Assembly: GCF_009002475.1 (NCBI RefSeq)
Contig: NZ_AP019860.1
Location: forward strand, 1,116,001 to 1,180,000
DNA: 64,000 nt
Origin: Candidatus Uabimicrobium amorphum
GTDB lineage: Bacteria > Planctomycetota > Uabimicrobiia > Uabimicrobiales > Uabimicrobiaceae
Direction: 5' to 3'
How positions within the stretch are numbered: position 1 is the first letter of the stretch; each line of letters begins with the position of its first letter. The notes beneath the pieces were generated by a model. That model worked only from the letters and a program-made list of their open reading frames with translations. It was not told where the DNA came from and ran no database searches. The translations under genes and the position numbers were made by a program. This document shows positions 60,581 through 64,000 of the stretch, piece after piece.

Positions 60581-61408
60581 TTAGACATTGAACTCATAAT
60601 TCGCTAGACATTTTAATAGTGCTTTATGAACTTTCTTGTTACAACTAGCGATAATTCCACCTTTATGTTCCACTGGACTCACATTTTCTCCTTGAAAGTT
60701 AGTGACACATCCTCCCATGTTGCGAATCAGTGTAACACCGGCGCATAGGTCCCATGCTTTGACTGTTTTATCGTTTGTGGTAATAAAACAGGTGTGAGAT
60801 CCTTTGGCAACACAAGCCAGCGAGTAAGCAATAGATCCTCCTTGGGTAATTAATTTGGCAATGCGATATTCTTTCCACAAATCGATAAGAGAATAAATCA
60901 ATTTTGTTTGCGAGCGAGGAATATGATAGTTCACGACAGCTCTTTTCAACGATTGATAATTGGTGAAAGGTAAATGTCGTCTATTTAGAGTTGCGACCTT
61001 ACCCAATGAAGTTTGATACATTGCTTTTGTAAATGGATGGTAAATTGTTGCGCTAATACACTGTGAGTTTTTTAACAAAGCGACTTGTATGCACATGGTA
61101 ATTTCTTGATTTACGTATGACCATGTACCATCAATGGGGTCTAAAACCCATAGAAAAGGACTTTTTGTCCTAAAATTAATTTTGCCAAATTCTTCACTGA
61201 GTATTTTGTGTTGGGGAAAATGATTTTGTATCGCTTCAACAATTATTTGTTCTGCGATTTTATCTCCTGCAGTTACAGGAGAATCATCTTTCTTAAAGGA
61301 TGTCAAGAAGCCTTTTTGCTGTTGCAGTTTTAATACTTCCTTTGCTGCTAAACGTACAGCATCGCGACTAACTTTGAGGGCTTGACGTATTAAATCTTTG
61401 TCGGTCAA
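60581..61408 (-). CDS. Inositol monophosphatase family phosphatase
   Basis: This 275-residue enzyme has the family metal motifs: LSEEFG (near 70), WVLDPIDGTWSYVNQ (near 90-105) and AWDLCAGVTLIRNMGG (near 220). Family members hydrolyse inositol phosphates, 3'-phosphoadenosine phosphates, histidinol phosphate or fructose bisphosphate, so the exact substrate is open; the DPIDGTWSY variant differs slightly from the common DPLDGTxNF. The start is TTG 61408 with AGGA upstream. It is preceded by the terminator of the metallohydrolase gene, so it is probably separately transcribed. Confidence 0.88.
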   Translation of the reverse strand: MTDKDLIRQALKVSRDAVRLAAKEVLKLQQQKGFLTSFKKDDSPVTAGDKIAEQIIVEAIQNHFPQHKILSEEFGKINFRTKSPFLWVLDPIDGTWSYVNQEITMCIQVALLKNSQCISATIYHPFTKAMYQTSLGKVATLNRRHLPFTNYQSLKRAVVNYHIPRSQTKLIYSLIDLWKEYRIAKLITQGGSIAYSLACVAKGSHTCFITTNDKTVKAWDLCAGVTLIRNMGGCVTNFQGENVSPVEHKGGIIASCNKKVHKALLKCLANYEFNV

Positions 61409-61422
61409 ATGTAATCCTAGCT

Positions 61423-61464
61423 AAAAAAATAAAGAAAGTAAACAGAAACGTTTACTTTCTTTAT
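61423..61464 (-). terminator. Intrinsic terminator after the metallohydrolase gene
   Basis: A perfect 15-bp stem (ATAAAGAAAGTAAAC and complement) with a six-base loop is followed on the minus strand by seven T. It starts 26 bases after the stop at 61490. Confidence 0.85.
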
Positions 61465-61489
61465 AGAATAACAAATATCTAAGACGTAA

Positions 61490-62713
61490 TTATTTAGTGG
61501 TTTCTAATTCTTCTCCTGTGAGTGGAGAGATATACGCATGCTTTTTCGTACAGGTTAGGTAGGAATTTTTGCTATTGCCAACCCATTCCAAATCGCCTGT
61601 TTTACTTCGTAAGCGGGTTTGTATATCAATCTTGATATTCTTATATCCAGGATTTCTAGGAATTTTCAACACAACGTCATTGTAGTATTTGACTTTTCCT
61701 TGCCAGTAAGAAGAACCACTTTCTGGTAGATAGGTGTAAAAAATACGCGAGTTTACATCTTCTAAAACATCAATGGTTTCTTTGTTTGGTATTTGTGTTC
61801 CCGAAAAGGATCTCAAAGCAGATTGTATGACGGAAATGGTTGGTCTTGAAAAATCTGCAAATGTTTTATTGGTGCTATGTCTACTGCCGTGATGATTTAC
61901 CTTGAGAGCACAGAAATGAAAATATTTATCCTCTGGCCAAGTTTTGAAATAATCAACGATGAGTGATTCAATATCAAGATATGCAGGATCTTTTCCGCCC
62001 AAATCACCACTTGTAAAGTATTTGAATCCTTCAAATTGCAATAAGAATCCATACGAGTAATCATTTTCCGAATGCGCTTCATTTTCGCGATCTATGTAGT
62101 ATTTGGCTCCATAACGTTTGTATACCTTTACGTTGCTGGTCACGCATGTCATGGTCATTTTTGTTTTGACTTTTTTGGTGAGTTGAAATAAATCGACACC
62201 CAAATCAATGTTTTCGCGTGGAAATTCAGCTGCTTTTTTTAGAAAATCATCAAGGGAAGCACCACGAGTAAGCTCATCTACTGGATCGTTTTCAAAGTAA
62301 GGGTCCCCTATCGAGGTGTCGTAGCAACAGTCATATATGATAAAAGGAGCAATGCCGTGGGTCTTTTTTCCTTTATCAATGACTTTCCCGACTGTCCAAT
62401 TTTTTTCCTGACAAAGAGTCAAAATTTCTGGCGCTCCGCCATAGTGGTCGGAATGAAGGTGCGAAACAACTAAGCAATCAAGACGTTTATACTTACTACC
62501 GAACAGTTCTTCCATACGTCGAAAAATGGCACGGCCTTTGCCACTACTGTTTCCCGCATCGATGAGGATTGTACTATATTGTCCATCACTGTGCTTGGCA
62601 ACAATAAGTGTTCCATCTCCCTGACCTATTCCAAAATGATGGATTTCCAGACTTTCGGCACTTACGAATGCGAAAGTAACCACCATAAAAAATATAGCCG
62701 TGTATTTTTTCAT
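61490..62713 (-). CDS. Secreted metallo-beta-lactamase-fold hydrolase (ComEC-like)
   Basis: This 407-residue protein starts with signal peptide MKKYTAIFFMVVTFAFVSAE. The metallo-beta-lactamase fold follows, with the early strand HHFGIGQGDGTLIVA, the zinc motif HLHSDHYGG (about 85-93) and later SGDLGG and VNHHGSRHS. This is the arrangement of the soluble hydrolase half of ComEC and related exported MBL proteins. Its N-terminal GQGDG motif matches that group. It is longer than a basic MBL domain because of insertions (residues 125-200). ATG 62713 follows GGAAGG. Likely a secreted phosphodiesterase or nuclease. Confidence 0.85.
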   Translation of the reverse strand: MKKYTAIFFMVVTFAFVSAESLEIHHFGIGQGDGTLIVAKHSDGQYSTILIDAGNSSGKGRAIFRRMEELFGSKYKRLDCLVVSHLHSDHYGGAPEILTLCQEKNWTVGKVIDKGKKTHGIAPFIIYDCCYDTSIGDPYFENDPVDELTRGASLDDFLKKAAEFPRENIDLGVDLFQLTKKVKTKMTMTCVTSNVKVYKRYGAKYYIDRENEAHSENDYSYGFLLQFEGFKYFTSGDLGGKDPAYLDIESLIVDYFKTWPEDKYFHFCALKVNHHGSRHSTNKTFADFSRPTISVIQSALRSFSGTQIPNKETIDVLEDVNSRIFYTYLPESGSSYWQGKVKYYNDVVLKIPRNPGYKNIKIDIQTRLRSKTGDLEWVGNSKNSYLTCTKKHAYISPLTGEELETTK

Positions 62714-62850
62714 AAAAAAACCTTCCACAAACAGTGAAAAAATTTACACATTTATGTAATAATGTTGAATGCTATTGCACATTTTTATTTATTATAGGTT
62801 ATTCGCATTCATATGTAAAATATTATTCACATTTTATTGGGGAACTGAAT

Positions 62851-63672
62851 ATGGAAGAAACACCGCGAAAAGTAGGAATTGTCGGTTATGGTAATTTAGG
62901 AAAATACTTGGTGGAAAATATGGACGACTCGTTTGAACTTAGCTTTGTATATAATCGAGATACGTCAAAAATAAAGGGTGTTGATGGTGAGAAGGTATTA
63001 CAAAACCTCGATGATTTTACAAATTATGATGTTGACTTGATTGTTGAAGTTGCGCACCCTGAAATTAGCAAAAAATACGCAACACGTTTTTTACAACACG
63101 CCGACTACATGCCGGGTTCTCCTACCGCATTTGCCGATAAAGAGTTAGAAAGCAAGGTATTAGATTTCGTGGAAAAGGACGAATCACATGCGATGTATGT
63201 TCCTAGAGGGGCTATGTGGTATTTAGATTGTATTCTACAACTTGTGGCAAATAACAAACTCAAAAAAATGAATGTGACGATGAAGAAACATCCTTTGAGC
63301 ATACACTACTATGGCCCCTTAGAGATACCGCTTGCGGAAATAACAAAAGAAACCACTATTTACTCTGGAAGTGTGCGACAGGTTTGCTCCTATGCTCCAA
63401 ATAACGTCAATACTATGGCAGTTGCTGCATTGGCTTCGCAACTAGGAATGGATAATGTAACTGCACAATTAGTGGTAGATCCGCAACTGGAGTCGCATAT
63501 TATTGAAGTGGAGCTTTATGGGGCGGGTGAAGGGCAAGATTGTTATGTAGAAAAAGCACAACGCTATAACCCGGCGAAAAAAGGAGCCGTTACTGGCAGC
63601 GCCACGTATTTATCTTTTTTGAACAGTATGAAACGTGCGCATGGACATAAAAACGGTTTACATTTTTGTTAA
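62851..63672 (+). CDS. L-aspartate dehydrogenase-like oxidoreductase
   Basis: This 273-residue protein has a Rossmann start KVGIVGYGNLGKYLV (6-20) and the family core YVPRGAMWYLD, MKKHPLSIHY and APNNVNTMAVAALA. It resembles the aspartate dehydrogenase-domain family (ASPDH/NadX), which deaminates aspartate to iminoaspartate or oxaloacetate, sometimes feeding NAD synthesis. ATG 62851 is preferred because GGGGA precedes it; 39 upstream codons are open but lack this. It is divergent from the metallohydrolase gene and followed closely by a methyltransferase. True substrate not proven. Confidence 0.82.
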   Translation: MEETPRKVGIVGYGNLGKYLVENMDDSFELSFVYNRDTSKIKGVDGEKVLQNLDDFTNYDVDLIVEVAHPEISKKYATRFLQHADYMPGSPTAFADKELESKVLDFVEKDESHAMYVPRGAMWYLDCILQLVANNKLKKMNVTMKKHPLSIHYYGPLEIPLAEITKETTIYSGSVRQVCSYAPNNVNTMAVAALASQLGMDNVTAQLVVDPQLESHIIEVELYGAGEGQDCYVEKAQRYNPAKKGAVTGSATYLSFLNSMKRAHGHKNGLHFC

Positions 63673-63720
63673 AAAACATATAGCACCTAACTATCGTTTA
63701 CATTTTTTGCTAGGAAAAGT

Positions 63721-64000
63721 ATGGATCAGAATATTTGGGCAAAACCTCGGGATATTGTTAATATAGAAGATTGTTTGTTTTACCATACAATGGATATACC
63801 TGGACATGGTTTGGTCAAAGGTATGTGGGATTTAAGAGGAAAAGAGAAGGATTACTTTGCCAATGTTGATTTTGCAGATAAAAATGTACTAGAACTTGGT
63901 ACGGCAAGTGGTCATCTTTGTTTTGCAATGGAAAAGATGGGGGCCCGTGTGACCGCTTATGACTTGTCTAGCAAGCAACCATGGGATATTGTTCCTTATG
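63721..64000 (+). CDS. Class I SAM-dependent methyltransferase, cut by window edge
   Basis: An open frame from ATG 63721 (preceded by AGGA) runs to the right edge without a stop, 93 codons. It has FYHTMDIPGHGLVKGMWDLRG and then the SAM-binding motif I VLELGTASGHLCFAME, ending in AYDLS (motif II acid). The DIPGHG...GxWDLRG leader is seen in a group of methyltransferases related to mo5U34/CmoB-like enzymes. Forty-eight bases separate it from the dehydrogenase gene, so co-transcription is likely. The substrate domain lies outside the window. Confidence 0.85.
   Translation, partial: MDQNIWAKPRDIVNIEDCLFYHTMDIPGHGLVKGMWDLRGKEKDYFANVDFADKNVLELGTASGHLCFAMEKMGARVTAYDLSSKQPWDIVPY

Noticed and set aside
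1-64000. tRNA, rRNA or phage genes
   Set aside because: I looked through the intergenic regions and saw no tRNA cloverleaf, rRNA segment or phage structural gene, although a tRNA scan would be decisive.

Overview
The window is about 64 kb of a bacterial chromosome of low-to-moderate GC with dense genes on both strands. Two zinc-finger anti-sigma/ECF sigma pairs, a Ser/Thr kinase, ankyrin, leucine-rich and HEAT repeat proteins, a DUF6655-like lipoprotein, a redoxin/c-haem/PHM-type oxidoreductase and a large SPFH-protein operon together suggest a Planctomycetota-like organism with a complex cell surface. Low-GC, repeat-protein-rich lineages such as Candidatus Uabimicrobium are a possible match. 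This is an inference from gene content; no rRNA or tRNA gene was seen.

Layout. 1-6374 (minus): DUF1295 membrane protein and YceI protein, an intrinsic terminator, then SLC13-type symporter, metal permease, esterase and a helical-repeat protein running off the left edge. 6671-12538: a fatty acid desaturase, a TetR repressor and, divergently, an HlyD/RND efflux pair with TetR-type palindromes between them. 12594-13885 (minus): ECF sigma with membrane anti-sigma. 13960-15955: REPIN-like repeats interrupted by an IS4-family insertion sequence with perfect ends and an 11-bp target duplication. 15955-17841 (minus): an isocyanide synthase fused to an Fe(II)/2-oxoglutarate oxygenase, the best candidate for an unusual metabolite pathway. 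18051-27398: secreted or repeat-rich proteins (coiled coil, LRR-ankyrin, redoxin-PHM, sphingomyelinase-like/hydrolase fusion, C2-like protein), a MITE-like palindrome and a 57-bp tandem repeat. 27441-30140 (minus): ECF sigma, anti-sigma fused to a pseudopilin-like domain, ClpS, receiver-kinase. 30305-43336: FTCD, lipoprotein, dynamin-like GTPase, P5C dehydrogenase, HEAT protein, FtsH, ankyrin protein.

43429-52423 is one minus-strand operon of eight genes: small membrane protein, three SPFH proteins, P1B-type ATPase, ABC ATPase, and a Zn/Mn-type ABC ATPase and permease. It has a sigma70-like promoter at one end and a terminator at the other. I read it as a metal transport or membrane-domain system that I cannot assign to a described pathway. 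53463-58579 is a second HlyD/RND efflux pair, followed by convergent Rho. 60581-64000 holds an inositol-phosphatase-like enzyme, a secreted metallo-beta-lactamase-fold protein, an aspartate dehydrogenase-like protein and the start of a methyltransferase.

The genes are ordinary housekeeping and envelope functions mixed with multi-domain fusions. Mobile and repeated DNA concentrates at 14-16 kb, 19.3 kb, 23.4-24 kb, 31.8 kb and 38.5 kb. All functions are read from motifs; no searches were run.
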